From Clostridiales bacterium (lineage in GTDB: Bacteria > Bacillota > Clostridia > Christensenellales > CAG-138): a DNA stretch of 42,455 bases. Shown here in pieces: positions 1 to 7,873 of this stretch. The stretch is from positions 1 to 42,455 of the forward strand of contig WREI01000014.1 of NCBI GenBank assembly GCA_009779405.1, read 5' to 3'. The position numbers and the translations under genes are program-made. The notes under the pieces were generated by a model. The model searched no databases. It had not been told where the DNA came from and saw only the letters and a list, made by a program, of their open reading frames with translations. Positions within the stretch are counted from its first letter, which is position 1. Every line of letters begins with the position of its first letter.

Positions 1-10
1 AAGGGCGGAT

Positions 11-949
11 ATGTATGCCTATGGTTACGGATGGGATGGCATGATACCTCTCAGCAAGGAAGGGGCATTGGCGCTTTGGGATAAAGGTCATGAGATATTT
101 AGGCTGTACGAGAATGACGCCGAGGGGGCGGTAGACAACCGGGCCGATATAGAAAACTTCGACGGGCTGTTTGGTGTAGAGGATCCCGCGTGGGAGCGTG
201 AGAAGCGAGAGGAATCTTTTGAAGCGTTTATCATAAACCGTGAACGCTATAGCAAAGGTGAAGCGGTCGGTGAATGGCTTGCACTGCCCGCCGACGCCGA
301 TACCCTGCGCAATTTGCTGGAGCGTATAGGTGTAGGCGAACCGAGCGAGGAAGCGTTTACGGTTACCGCCGTCCGTGTACCGATGCCCGATTATCTTCGT
401 GACCATGTCACCAAATATGGCAGCCTTGATGAAATGAATATGCTGGCGGCATACCTAAGAGGCATGGCGGATTTCGAGTTTGGTAAGTTTCAGGCCATAC
501 TCGCGTATAATGGTCATATGGTCGGGAACGGAACGGCGGCACTTATAAATCTGCTTGACGAGGATAACCTCGCAGCGTTCAACATGATCCCCGCGGAGGA
601 TGCCGAGACATTGGGCCGGTACTACGCTGAAGAGAATGATGAGAAACCGGACGATGTTAGCTTCGAGCAGTACGGCCGTATGTGCCAACAGGAAGAGGGT
701 GGTGTATTTACCGAGTGGGGGTACCTTTACCCTCGATACGGTGAACTGCTGCCCATGTACACCGGCACGGTTCCCAACGAGTACAGAATCACCGATGAAG
801 CGCTTTGCGGCCTGCGCTCCCATACGCCGGAGCGCGGCGTGCCGGATGAGAAGCCGTCCGTCTTAGGCCAAATCCGCGAGGCGCGAAACACGCCACCGAC
901 ACTGCACAGGCAAAGAGACGGCCACAACATCGGAGAGCCCGACCTATGA
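11..949 (+). CDS. ArdA-like antirestriction / YodL-type mobile-element protein, probably 5'-partial
   Basis: The frame is already open at the left edge of the window and the ATG at 11 has no well-spaced ribosome site, so the true N-terminus probably lies outside. Residues 1-60 (YGYGWDGMIPLSKEGALALW, then FGVEDPAWE) resemble the YodL-type module found in clostridial conjugative elements. Residues about 85-210 (GEWLALPADADTLRNLLERI, then a YGSLDEMNMLAAYL segment) resemble ArdA antirestriction proteins, acidic DNA mimics that block type I restriction during conjugative entry; the protein is indeed acidic. The stop codon overlaps the start of the MobC-like gene (ATGA), so the two are probably translationally coupled. 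Family assignment is from memory of such elements and is moderate. Confidence 0.6.
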   Translation: MYAYGYGWDGMIPLSKEGALALWDKGHEIFRLYENDAEGAVDNRADIENFDGLFGVEDPAWEREKREESFEAFIINRERYSKGEAVGEWLALPADADTLRNLLERIGVGEPSEEAFTVTAVRVPMPDYLRDHVTKYGSLDEMNMLAAYLRGMADFEFGKFQAILAYNGHMVGNGTAALINLLDEDNLAAFNMIPAEDAETLGRYYAEENDEKPDDVSFEQYGRMCQQEEGGVFTEWGYLYPRYGELLPMYTGTVPNEYRITDEALCGLRSHTPERGVPDEKPSVLGQIREARNTPPTLHRQRDGHNIGEPDL

Positions 950-1299
950 CATGGAAAGCACCGTCAGGCCGTAAGCGCGACGTGCATTTTCATCTTTGGG
1001 CCACAGATGAAGAGGCCGCGTTGATAAAGGGACGCATGGCCGCTACCGGCATAACGTCCTTTGGCGCGTTCGCGCGCAAGATGCTGATTGACGGATATCA
1101 TGTGAATATAGACCTGAGTGATGTGCGTGAGATGGTATCGCTGCTGCGCCGCTGCTCGAATAACGTCAATCAGATAGCGAAGCGCGCCAACGAAACCCGC
1201 AGCATTTATGCCGGCGACGTGAAGGATATACGCCGCCAGTATGATGCCCTGTGGGAAGCGGCAAACAAAATTCTGGCAGGGCTGGCGAAAATTAAATAA
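946..1299 (+). CDS. MobC-like relaxosome accessory protein
   Basis: A 117-residue basic protein with the typical MobC layout: an N-terminal segment that could form a ribbon-helix-helix (HFHLWATDEEAALIKGRM, then GAFARKMLIDG) and the conserved SNNVNQIAKRANETRSIY block. MobC-family proteins bind near oriT and help the relaxase nick the transferred strand. The start ATG overlaps the stop of the preceding gene by four bases. The relaxase is encoded 1.1 kb downstream on the same strand, which fits the role. No symbol is asserted because several unrelated accessory proteins share this name. Confidence 0.82.
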   Translation: MTWKAPSGRKRDVHFHLWATDEEAALIKGRMAATGITSFGAFARKMLIDGYHVNIDLSDVREMVSLLRRCSNNVNQIAKRANETRSIYAGDVKDIRRQYDALWEAANKILAGLAKIK

Positions 1300-1331
1300 G
1301 ACAAGCATTAACAAACTAAGGAGCAATTGAA

Positions 1332-1598
1332 ATGTCTGCTGTTAAATACGACACCTGCCCCACTTGCGGTCAGGAGCAAGCGCCCCATTCAGGCTGCACT
1401 ATCTCCCATATCACCATCGCCGGAAAAGAGCATGAGCGGATTCGTGTCGGCGACGCTTTGGACTTCGACCCTGATATGGACGAGGGACACATCTGCCACT
1501 ATTGCCTTGCGGGGAAGGGGCAGTTCCATCACGCAGGGTGCAATGCGGAGAGCTGCTTTGTGTGCGGCGGGCAGTGCGCATACTGCGCTTGCGAATAA
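1332..1598 (+). CDS. Small Cys/His-rich protein (paralogue 1)
   Basis: An 88-residue protein with many CxxC/CxxH pairs (CPTCGQ near the start, CHYC in the middle, CFVCGGQCAYCAC at the end), so it probably binds zinc. A Shine-Dalgarno sequence AAGGAG precedes the ATG. It is a clear paralogue of the next gene: both share a TCGQE/DCGQE start, an ER(I)xVGDxxDFD core and a C-terminal CxVCGGQ block. Such proteins occur in clostridial mobile elements. The function is unknown; a nucleic-acid or protein-binding role is a guess. Confidence 0.75.
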   Translation: MSAVKYDTCPTCGQEQAPHSGCTISHITIAGKEHERIRVGDALDFDPDMDEGHICHYCLAGKGQFHHAGCNAESCFVCGGQCAYCACE

Positions 1599-1712
1599 AG
1601 AAAGAAAACTATTTGCTGATGGCCTTGTGCTTTTCCTGGTAGTACGTTAACATCATATTAGCGTAATGGAAAACAGAATCCGAAAACATAAAAACGAGAG
1701 GAGAAAAAGAAA

Positions 1713-1988
1713 ATGTCGAAAGGAAAAAAGTACGCTGTCTGCACCGACTGTGGTCAGGAGATGGCCCCCGGCACGGGTTGTTTTGTAACACATCTTCTCA
1801 TTGGCGGGATCGAATACGAGCGGATTACGGTCGGTGATGAAATGGACTTTGACTCGAATATGGGTGAAGGTGATGTTTGTTCTGACTGTAATGCGGGTGT
1901 GGGTCAGTACCACCATACTGATTGTGATATCGAGCGCTGCCCGGTATGCGGGGGACAGCTCCTGTCCTGTGGCTGTGGGTTAGAGTGA
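1713..1988 (+). CDS. Small Cys/His-rich protein (paralogue 2)
   Basis: A 91-residue relative of the preceding Cys-rich protein: CTDCGQE at the start, [16 protein letters not shown] in the core, CSDC in the middle and [13 protein letters not shown] at the end. The ATG follows GAGAGGAG with good spacing. The 114 bases between the two paralogues contain no further gene. The duplicate probably arose by tandem duplication and has diverged mainly in the N-terminal half. Likely a zinc-binding protein of unknown function. Confidence 0.75.
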   Translation: MSKGKKYAVCTDCGQEMAPGTGCFVTHLLIGGIEYERITVGDEMDFDSNMGEGDVCSDCNAGVGQYHHTDCDIERCPVCGGQLLSCGCGLE

Positions 1989-2052
1989 GGGTGAAATAAT
2001 TAAGTGCCATCGGTCACGAATAAACTCCGGTACGGAAAAGTTGGTGATGACA

Positions 2053-2346
2053 ATGAAACTTGTTTTGAGAATCTTAGCGACACCTGTTTGGGGCGCACTG
2101 GCTTTGATAGTTGCGGTCGTCTCATTCGTTGTATCCAGCGCCGGGTTTGTCCTTTGGATCATATCAGGCTTGGTCTGTGTTGCCTGTGTGGTGCTGTTGT
2201 TCACGCACCACACAGCGGGCGGGATCGCGTTCATAGTGATAGCGTTCCTGCTTAGCCCATACGGGATTCCTGCTCTGTTGCGCAAACTGGTATGTCTTTT
2301 GGATGGTGCGCGCGCTGCATTGAAAAGGTTTATCATGGGTCGGTAA
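2053..2346 (+). CDS. CD1845-type small membrane protein of conjugative elements
   Basis: From the ATG at 2053 the protein is about 97 residues with two or three hydrophobic helices (LVLRILATPVWGALALIVAV, then a GFVLWIISGLVCVACVVLLF helix) and a C-terminal SPYGIPALL segment. This matches my memory of the CD1845 family of clostridial integrative elements, which sits just upstream of mobilization genes and has no established function. The ORF track begins at a TTG at 2041; I prefer the ATG because MKLVLRIL is the usual family start. A rho-independent terminator follows directly. Confidence 0.7.
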   Translation: MKLVLRILATPVWGALALIVAVVSFVVSSAGFVLWIISGLVCVACVVLLFTHHTAGGIAFIVIAFLLSPYGIPALLRKLVCLLDGARAALKRFIMGR

Positions 2347-2360
2347 GTTTATTGCTTTCG

Positions 2361-2397
2361 AAAAGCTCTCTCGAATTGTATCGGGAGAGCTTTTTAT
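2361..2397 (+). terminator. Rho-independent terminator
   Basis: AAGCTCTC and GAGAGCTT form an 8-bp stem followed by a run of five T. It sits 15 bases after the CD1845-type gene and before the relaxase, separating the small-gene group from the relaxase gene. Confidence 0.85.
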
Positions 2398-2429
2398 TCT
2401 GCTTTTACTTCTTATGGAGGTGATTTCCC

Positions 2430-3857
2430 TTGGCGACTACACGCATAACCCCTATCCACACAGGCAAGGGCCGGGGCGTTGCAAAAGCGCTGCGAGACGT
2501 CACCGGTTATATGAAGAACCCGCTCAAGACTGAGGGCGGTGAGTTCATCTCAGCCTTTGAGTGCGCACCCGAAACTGCTGACGCGGAGTTCCTTTTGAGC
2601 AAGTCGCGCTACCTCGCCCTCACAGGGCGGGAGCAGGGCAGGCGCGATGTGATTGCTTATCATATCCGTCAGAGCTTCAAGCCCGACGAGATTACGCCGG
2701 AGGAAGCAAACACTGTCGGGTACGAGTTTGCCATGCGGTTCACTAAGGGGCGGCACGCTTTTATTGTCTGTACGCACACCGACCGTGCGCATATTCATAA
2801 CCATATTGTTTGGAATTCTACTACTCTGGAGTGCACAAAAAAGTTTCGCAACTTCATTGGCTCATCCTTCGCCCTGCGCAGGTGCAGTGATACAATTTGC
2901 GTGGAGCGCGGTCTGTCCATTATAGAAAACCCCAAGCCAAGCCCCGGACGTGATTACGCCCGCCATATGTTTCCTGCCGGTAAACCGCCGTCGTTTCAGA
3001 GCAGGCTCCGTGCTGCCATAGACACCGCGCTTGCGCAGGGGCCCACTTCCTTTGAGGACTTCCTTTCGCTCATGCGAGAATCAGGGTACACGGTCAACAC
3101 GAACCGAAAGCACATCACCTTCCTCCTGCCCGGTCAGAAACAGGCGACGCGCATGGATACACTCCGAGGGGAGCATACCGAGTCAGCTGTCAGGGAACGT
3201 ATTGGAGACCGGCGCGCACTCGCTTCCGGCAGTAGAGAGACAGCTATAACGGAAGCGGGCCCGAGACCAAGTCTGTTGATTGATATAGAGGCTATACTGC
3301 GGCAGGGCAAGGGCGAAGGCTACGCGCGTTGGGCAAAGGTATTCAATCTCAAACAGGCCGCGCAGACGCTTATCTTTCTGCAGGAGCGTGGCCTTGACAG
3401 TTACGACGCCCTGAAAGAAAAAACAGCAGCAGCCAAAACACGTTTCGGCACTTTATCTGGCAGGATTAAAGAACTTGAAGCCGGATTGAAAGTCAACGCG
3501 GAACTGCAAAAACATATCGTAACCTATTCCAAAACACGCGATACCTACACGGCGTACCGCAAGGCAGGGTACTCGAAAAAGTTCCGCGAAACACATGAGG
3601 CGGATATCCTGCTGCACCAAACGGCGAAGAAGGCATTCGACGCACTCGGTTACGGCAAGGACAAAAAGATTCCGTCCGTCGCTTCCCTGCGTGCGAGCTA
3701 CACCGCCGCTCTGGAAGAAAAAAAGAAAGCTTACGCCGGATACCGGGAAGCCAAGGCCGAGATGCGCGACCTGCTTCTTGCCCGCGAAAACGTCGAACGC
3801 CTGCTCAACATTCCCGGCGGTGCGCGCGAACACGAACCCGAACGTGCGGAGGTTTAG
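2430..3857 (+). CDS. MOBP-type relaxase / mobilization nuclease
   Basis: This protein nicks one strand at oriT and pilots it during conjugal transfer. The N-terminal 250 residues are a relaxase domain of the MobA/VirD2 type: VIAYHIRQSF, then the metal-binding HIHNHIVWNS with the three-histidine signature. The second half is a charged, helical region rich in Lys/Glu (KTRFGTLSGRIKELEAGL, AYAGYREAKAEMRDLLLARE), likely coiled coil. The start is a TTG behind a strong GGAGGTG site, which decides it; no ATG lies nearby. At 475 residues it is of usual size for clostridial mobilizable elements. No coupling protein or type IV secretion gene is in the window, so transfer would need a helper. Its 3' end is duplicated as a relic near 10.6 kb. 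Confidence 0.9.
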   Translation: MATTRITPIHTGKGRGVAKALRDVTGYMKNPLKTEGGEFISAFECAPETADAEFLLSKSRYLALTGREQGRRDVIAYHIRQSFKPDEITPEEANTVGYEFAMRFTKGRHAFIVCTHTDRAHIHNHIVWNSTTLECTKKFRNFIGSSFALRRCSDTICVERGLSIIENPKPSPGRDYARHMFPAGKPPSFQSRLRAAIDTALAQGPTSFEDFLSLMRESGYTVNTNRKHITFLLPGQKQATRMDTLRGEHTESAVRERIGDRRALASGSRETAITEAGPRPSLLIDIEAILRQGKGEGYARWAKVFNLKQAAQTLIFLQERGLDSYDALKEKTAAAKTRFGTLSGRIKELEAGLKVNAELQKHIVTYSKTRDTYTAYRKAGYSKKFRETHEADILLHQTAKKAFDALGYGKDKKIPSVASLRASYTAALEEKKKAYAGYREAKAEMRDLLLARENVERLLNIPGGAREHEPERAEV

Positions 3858-3899
3858 CTTGCGGTCGTACTCAAAATAGCGGCAAGGCCGCGCAGCCGT

Positions 3900-3985
3900 C
3901 CCGCCTTTGGCGGGGCGATCTGGGGGTTCGGGGTTCTCCCCGACGAGCGGCAGGCAGGACTTTGGAGTCCAGCCTGCCTTGCTCG
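3900..3985. other. Cluster of three hairpins after the relaxase (candidate oriT or processing site)
   Basis: Three consecutive perfect or near-perfect hairpins are readable: CCCGCC-TTT-GGCGGG (3900-3914), TCGGGG-TTCT-CCCCGA (3928-3943), and a long one at 3944-3985 made of CGAGC/GCTCG, GGCAGGC/GCCTGCC and GGACT/AGTCC around a TTGG loop. None is followed by a clear T-run, so simple terminators are less likely. The first two are conserved behind the relic relaxase end at 10.75-10.82 kb. Role inferred only. Confidence 0.55.
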
Positions 3986-3991
3986 CCAAAC

Positions 3992-4043
3992 TTATACACA
4001 CCTGTGTATAACGCCGGTTATACGCACATTTTTGTTATACACA
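3992..4043. promoter_or_regulatory. Three TTATACACA DnaA-box-like sites, two as a palindrome
   Basis: TTATACACA occurs at 3992-4000, inverted at 4003-4011 (forming a 20-bp near-palindrome) and again at 4035-4043. It fits the DnaA-box consensus TTATNCACA. A degenerate copy (TTATACGCACA) lies at 4018. Clustering of three within 52 bp next to a relaxase suggests a replication or transfer origin, but binding is not shown. Confidence 0.45.
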
Positions 4044-4151
4044 GATAAGCTGAAAAAACGAGAAACGATGGGATTTTGGAGACAAAAACCGTGCATAATA
4101 TTTCTTGGAAAGTGGCGCCGCGAGGATACGCGTGAACCCTCGCGGCAGCAA

Positions 4152-4226
4152 AGAAGTTAGTTCCTTGACCAGCGCTTGCACGCCGCTCACATCCTTGATG
4201 CCCCGCTTCTCAATGAGCCGCCGCAT
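4152..4226 (-). pseudogene. Possible relic of an IS256-type transposase N-terminus
   Basis: About 25 codons read RRLIEKRGIKDVSGVQALVK, resembling the N-terminal region of IS256/mutator transposases (the block before the E(L/M)D..LGY motif). The frame then loses similarity and ends without any transposase core. The surrounding 3858-4367 stretch holds no intact gene. Weak evidence; a chance match is possible. Confidence 0.3.
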
Positions 4227-4367
4227 TAGAGTTTTCTCTTTTCTTGGGATTTTAAAACCTCCATTGGCTTTATTTTACTTGGCTCTTGAGGTTTACACAA
4301 TTTTCTCGGCGGTCTCCGTCTATGCAGAATATCTATTAAGGCAACCTGCCGCCCTACTTGCGCTCTC

Positions 4368-5006
4368 TTATTTTGGTCTGATTATTTTAGCTTCGGATTT
4401 GATCTTCTCCACGATGCATGAACCTGAACCGTTACAGGTCGGGCATGTTCCAATCCCACAATAAGCATAAAAGGGTTCACCTACATACGCGTCACTGACT
4501 GTACCAGTTCCATTGCAACCGAAGCAGGTTTCGTGAACTTCGTACCGATATTCGTATGTGACCTCTACAGCGCGGCAGCGAGAACAAGTGCCATGATATG
4601 TTTCTGTATCTGCTCCCCCCCATTCATATGAATTGGGGTTAAAATTCGGGCCTTTCTTAAAATCGTGATATATGCCTTCGCATATTGAGCATCTGCATTC
4701 ATGATTAAGATTATGCCCTTCACTGCGTATAGCCCCACAACGCTTGCATTTGCAACCGTTATAATTGTGTTTTATTCCGGTACACCATTTTTCCCAATGA
4801 ATTGCCGGCCATTTTTCATGCACAATCGCGTATAAAATTATGCTGAGCAATAGAAACAATAATGCCAATATTACTGCAATACCAAAGCGATCGTCATTTA
4901 TGGTATCTCCAAGGAGTAGAGCGCCAAGATTAAATATTGCAATTACAGTTAGAATACAAAAAATAACGCATGGTATAATACATAAAGCTTTCAAAACAAC
5001 TCGCAT
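4368..5006 (-). CDS. Membrane protein with DnaJ-type zinc-finger C-terminus
   Basis: About 212 residues from the ATG at 5006, chosen because AAGGAG lies six bases upstream; the track's longer start has no such site. Two hydrophobic helices come first (VVLKALCIIPCVIFCILTVI and a FGIAVILALLFLLLSIILYA helix), then a soluble part with five Cys pairs: CKCKRC, CRCSIC, CSRC, CFGCNGTG and CPTCNGSG. The last two are CxxCxGxG repeats like those of the DnaJ cysteine-rich domain, which bind zinc. It has no J domain, so it is not a co-chaperone in the usual sense. It is the last gene of a seven-gene operon, 63 bases after the HEAT-repeat gene. Function unknown. Confidence 0.72.
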   Translation of the reverse strand: MRVVLKALCIIPCVIFCILTVIAIFNLGALLLGDTINDDRFGIAVILALLFLLLSIILYAIVHEKWPAIHWEKWCTGIKHNYNGCKCKRCGAIRSEGHNLNHECRCSICEGIYHDFKKGPNFNPNSYEWGGADTETYHGTCSRCRAVEVTYEYRYEVHETCFGCNGTGTVSDAYVGEPFYAYCGIGTCPTCNGSGSCIVEKIKSEAKIIRPK

Positions 5007-5069
5007 AGCAACTCCTTCCGCCTTTACGGCTTGGCTGATTTCTTTGTTTCCTGTTGGCTCACGCAACAA

Positions 5070-6290
5070 CTATATAGACCCTTCTGTTCTTGCGTGTTTG
5101 CACCGCTTGCATACATATTCTTCGTCGCACACGATATATTCAAAATCGTGCCCGTGCGCGTTGCAATACCGCTCACCATTTACATTTTCATATCCGCAGC
5201 GCTTGCATATATAATCATCTTCGCTGTCGGAATACAAATGATCGAGTAAATCGCTTTGATTCTTGCAGAAAATGTGCGGGTATCTGGCGCTGAGTATATC
5301 CGCCGCTTTTCTTGCGATTCTTTTGCCTCTGAGCATATGGAAAGCGATTTCACAGATCAGCAGTTCCGTATCCTTTCCTATGATTTCTGAGAGAAGCCGA
5401 TCATCATGTATCTGTCTGACGGCATCGTAGCAGACAAGCCTATCGTCGCTGTTCATGGCGAATTCCAACAGTATGCTTTCATCGCTTATGCGGTTTATCG
5501 CGGCACGGCGAACCGCTTCGCTTATGTCCGTTCGCGCTATTTCCGCCAGAATGGCTTCGTCATTTATTTTTCGTACCGCGATGGCTCTGACCCATGGATC
5601 CGCGTTCGTCTTCGCTATCTCGATCAGGGCGGGCGCATCCGTTATTTGTGCCGCTGCGGCTTTGCGGACGGTTTCGCTTGCATCCGTCTTGGCCATCTCT
5701 ATCAGAGCAGCGGTCTGCGTAATTTTCTTCACTGCGATTGCGCGGATAGTTTCATCTTCGTCCGTCTTTGCGATTTCTATCAGGGCGCTTTCGGCCTGTA
5801 TTCTTTCCACAGCGGCCGAGCGCACGCTTGCATCCGCATCCGTTTTGGCGATTTCGATGCGGGCGGCTTCGTCCATCATTTTTTGGACGGCGGTTCTGCG
5901 AACCTCCGGGTCTGCATCGGTTTTCGCCAGCGCGGTCAGAAAGGGCATTCTGTGCGTATCGCTTTCGTTCGGGAGCACGCCGAGGGCGGCCTTCCGTACA
6001 AACGGGTGCTTGTTTGCCTTCGCGATTTCTTCCAGCTCCTCTGTGTTCGTCACTTTTATTGCGGCAATACGGCGCTGTTTATCGATTGTATAAGGGGCTA
6101 CATCGTATTGCGAATGAAAACCCCTACCATCCCTGTCGTATTCGTATTCCGTTTCCGTCCTGTATATTTCCAGCAGCGTGTCCCCGTCGAAGGATTCCTT
6201 GACCCCTATTCGGAAATTTGCGTAGGCTTCGGCTGTGTTTACAACGGCCTCAATGATTGCACTTAAGGCGTTTCTGCCATTCTCTTCCAT
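5070..6290 (-). CDS. HEAT-like repeat protein with C-terminal zinc-binding motifs
   Basis: A 406-residue protein. Residues about 115-300 hold at least six 26-residue two-helix repeats of the form ALIEIAKTDxDxxVRxxAV, typical of HEAT-like scaffolds that bind other proteins. The N-terminal 90 residues are not recognised. The C-terminus carries YICKRCGYEN and YVCKRCKHAR, two CxxC knuckles that could form a zinc ribbon. An excellent AAGGAGG precedes the ATG. It starts nine bases after the zinc-ribbon gene stop. It is probably a scaffold or regulatory subunit of whatever this operon makes; no catalytic site is visible. Confidence 0.8.
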   Translation of the reverse strand: MEENGRNALSAIIEAVVNTAEAYANFRIGVKESFDGDTLLEIYRTETEYEYDRDGRGFHSQYDVAPYTIDKQRRIAAIKVTNTEELEEIAKANKHPFVRKAALGVLPNESDTHRMPFLTALAKTDADPEVRRTAVQKMMDEAARIEIAKTDADASVRSAAVERIQAESALIEIAKTDEDETIRAIAVKKITQTAALIEMAKTDASETVRKAAAAQITDAPALIEIAKTNADPWVRAIAVRKINDEAILAEIARTDISEAVRRAAINRISDESILLEFAMNSDDRLVCYDAVRQIHDDRLLSEIIGKDTELLICEIAFHMLRGKRIARKAADILSARYPHIFCKNQSDLLDHLYSDSEDDYICKRCGYENVNGERYCNAHGHDFEYIVCDEEYVCKRCKHARTEGSI

Positions 6291-6299
6291 GTGCCCTCC

Positions 6300-6554
6300 T
6301 TATACCCATTCCATGATGCGCTCGTTGAACACCCGTTTCCTCGGTTCCGGGTCATACCACTCAAGATAATCGTCCCAGACCTGAAAATCCCGTTCCTCCA
6401 CTTCCCATTTGCAGGCGCGATTGGTGCACTGCGCCGTGTAAATGTGGAAGGTGCCGCCGTCCGTCGCGTCATAGTCCCCATTTTGGTCCAACTGCCAATA
6501 GAACAGTCTCACTTCGCTATTGCATAGGGGACAATATATTTTTTCAGTATCCAT
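6300..6554 (-). CDS. Small zinc-ribbon protein
   Basis: 84 residues with IYCPLC near the start and CTNRACKWEVEE in the second half, together a plausible four-Cys zinc ribbon; the remainder is acidic and aromatic. Its start overlaps the 3' end of the MraZ-like gene by 11 bases, so translation is probably coupled. No function can be assigned from sequence. Confidence 0.65.
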   Translation of the reverse strand: MDTEKIYCPLCNSEVRLFYWQLDQNGDYDATDGGTFHIYTAQCTNRACKWEVEERDFQVWDDYLEWYDPEPRKRVFNERIMEWV

Positions 6555-7047
6555 CGCAATTCACATTCCTTTCATATTGTTTGCGTATGATCACCAACGC
6601 CTTCTTATAGTCCGGATCATCCAAGGCCATTCTTGCGTTTTCCTCGGCGCATACCTCCAAATGGCCCATGATACCGTGAACTGCGATTCGGTCGCCGGGC
6701 GTCAGCTTGGTTAATGATGCCGCTTGCGGCGGCAGCGCAACTCTGCCGGCCCGATCCCATTCGACTGTTGACGCGGATTCCGTTATCATGTGCAATCGAA
6801 TCGACGCTTTTCTTTTCACGGACTGCGTCTTTGCCATGCGGCGGCTCTCGTGAAGCGTATTCACATATGCTTCGAATTGACGTTCGGGATAAACCCGTAG
6901 CGAGCCGTGGATAATAATGATCGCGCGACAGCCCGTTGCCGAACCTTTCACAAGTAGCCTGAGATATTCGGCCGGTAGAATGAATCCGCAATTGCAATCT
7001 AAGACACTTCCATACGCGCCGATAAATATTCGTTTTGGCCTTCCCAT
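6544..7047 (-). CDS. MraZ-like double SpoVT/AbrB-fold protein
   Basis: From the ATG at 7047 (GTGAGG eight bases upstream) the protein is about 167 residues. It shows the two-half MraZ plan: IFIGAYGSVLDCNCGFILPAEY, a RVYPERQFEAYV stretch, then a second half TVEWDRAGRVALPPQ. MraZ proteins are ring-forming DNA-binding regulators of the division and cell-wall cluster; each half normally has a DxxxR motif. Here the second half keeps it (DRAGR) but the first is degenerate (DCNCG). It is not next to mraW or ftsL but sits inside an accessory operon between a Nudix-like gene and a zinc-ribbon gene. It may regulate this operon. The C-terminal 30 residues beyond the MraZ fold are charged and unrecognised. 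Confidence 0.7.
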   Translation of the reverse strand: MGRPKRIFIGAYGSVLDCNCGFILPAEYLRLLVKGSATGCRAIIIIHGSLRVYPERQFEAYVNTLHESRRMAKTQSVKRKASIRLHMITESASTVEWDRAGRVALPPQAASLTKLTPGDRIAVHGIMGHLEVCAEENARMALDDPDYKKALVIIRKQYERNVNCDGY

Positions 7048-7057
7048 GATGTAAGCC

Positions 7058-7873
7058 TCACTTATATTTTCTATACATGTCAAAAGCGGGATGCAGTTTA
7101 CACGCGTCGGAATACGCCGCGACAATAAAACCTGCTCGGTCATTGAAATAGCCAACGCACCTGTTGTTTTGGGGATGCATGAGGTGAACCACTGGATGGA
7201 AGAAGGAATCGCCCTTGAAATCCCCTTCCCTTACATGGATTGTCGCCAAATCGGCTGCCCGCAAATCTATCTCAAATACACCCTCGATAGCGTGATCTAT
7301 CGGATTTATGTAGCGGCCTACGTATTCAATAGGGGTGGGGATTGTGACGGGCTCCGGATTGAGTGTCCAATACCTTTCGCAGAAGGCCCGCTGCGTATCG
7401 GTGTCCGCTTGCGTGTGGACATTCTCAATCTGTATCAATCGATCATCGATTGTCAGCATAATCAACTCTTCCCGCAAAACTTCTCGGCAGGCTGTTTCCA
7501 AAAACGACTCCCCATATTCCTGACAACCGCCGCACGGCTTGTAGTGACACTTATCCTCTCGTTCATCAAACACGGCAACCAAGCCATATCCCTCTGTGTT
7601 ATTTCCGAGTGAAACCAAAATATGTACGATTGCCCCGCCGTAAAAGATATGTTCCAACGCACGAATTCCGCGATTCACGCGAAACCGTTTCATTTCTGTC
7701 AGCCCATACCCGATAACCGGCCGAGCCGTGTTGCCACAGACCTCGTAAACCGGGGTCACATGGGGCGGAGGGTTCTCTGTTTCAAATACTTTCCCGCAGC
7801 CATTGAGAAATGCGCGCGTATCGGCATTCAACTTGCTATAAGGGATGCCCTGCGTATCGATTTTAACATCCAC
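7058..7873 (-). CDS. Nudix-like hydrolase
   Basis: 271 residues. The key evidence is GESFLETACREVLREEL after a glycine-rich turn (KPCGGCQEYGE), which closely follows the Nudix box Gx5Ex7REUxEE, apart from one extra residue between RE and EE. Flanking segments (VHILVSLGNNTEGYGLVAVF before, EYVGRYINPIDHAIEGVFEIDL after) fit the beta strands of a Nudix fold. Nudix enzymes cleave nucleoside diphosphates linked to other groups; the substrate here is unknown. The start is GTG, fixed by AGGAGG eight bases upstream, and overlaps the end of the LRR gene by 11 bases. The non-canonical box leaves activity uncertain. Confidence 0.68.
   Translation of the reverse strand: MDVKIDTQGIPYSKLNADTRAFLNGCGKVFETENPPPHVTPVYEVCGNTARPVIGYGLTEMKRFRVNRGIRALEHIFYGGAIVHILVSLGNNTEGYGLVAVFDEREDKCHYKPCGGCQEYGESFLETACREVLREELIMLTIDDRLIQIENVHTQADTDTQRAFCERYWTLNPEPVTIPTPIEYVGRYINPIDHAIEGVFEIDLRAADLATIHVREGDFKGDSFFHPVVHLMHPQNNRCVGYFNDRAGFIVAAYSDACKLHPAFDMYRKYK

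Noticed and set aside
4105-4464. 119-aa + strand ORF with hydrophobic stretches
   Set aside because: Overlaps the 3' end of the membrane Zn-protein gene in antisense and begins within a probable relic; no ribosome site or recognisable motif.
5406-6266. 286-aa + strand ORF over the HEAT-repeat gene, and two more + frames beneath it
   Set aside because: Antisense shadow of the repeat gene; the minus-strand frame has a clear ribosome site, a repeat pattern and operon context, while the + frames have low-complexity Cys/Phe/Arg-rich composition.
7091-7612. 173-aa + strand ORF opposite the Nudix-like gene
   Set aside because: Antisense shadow; the minus-strand gene has a strong AGGAGG site, a Nudix box and overlaps its operon neighbours as expected.
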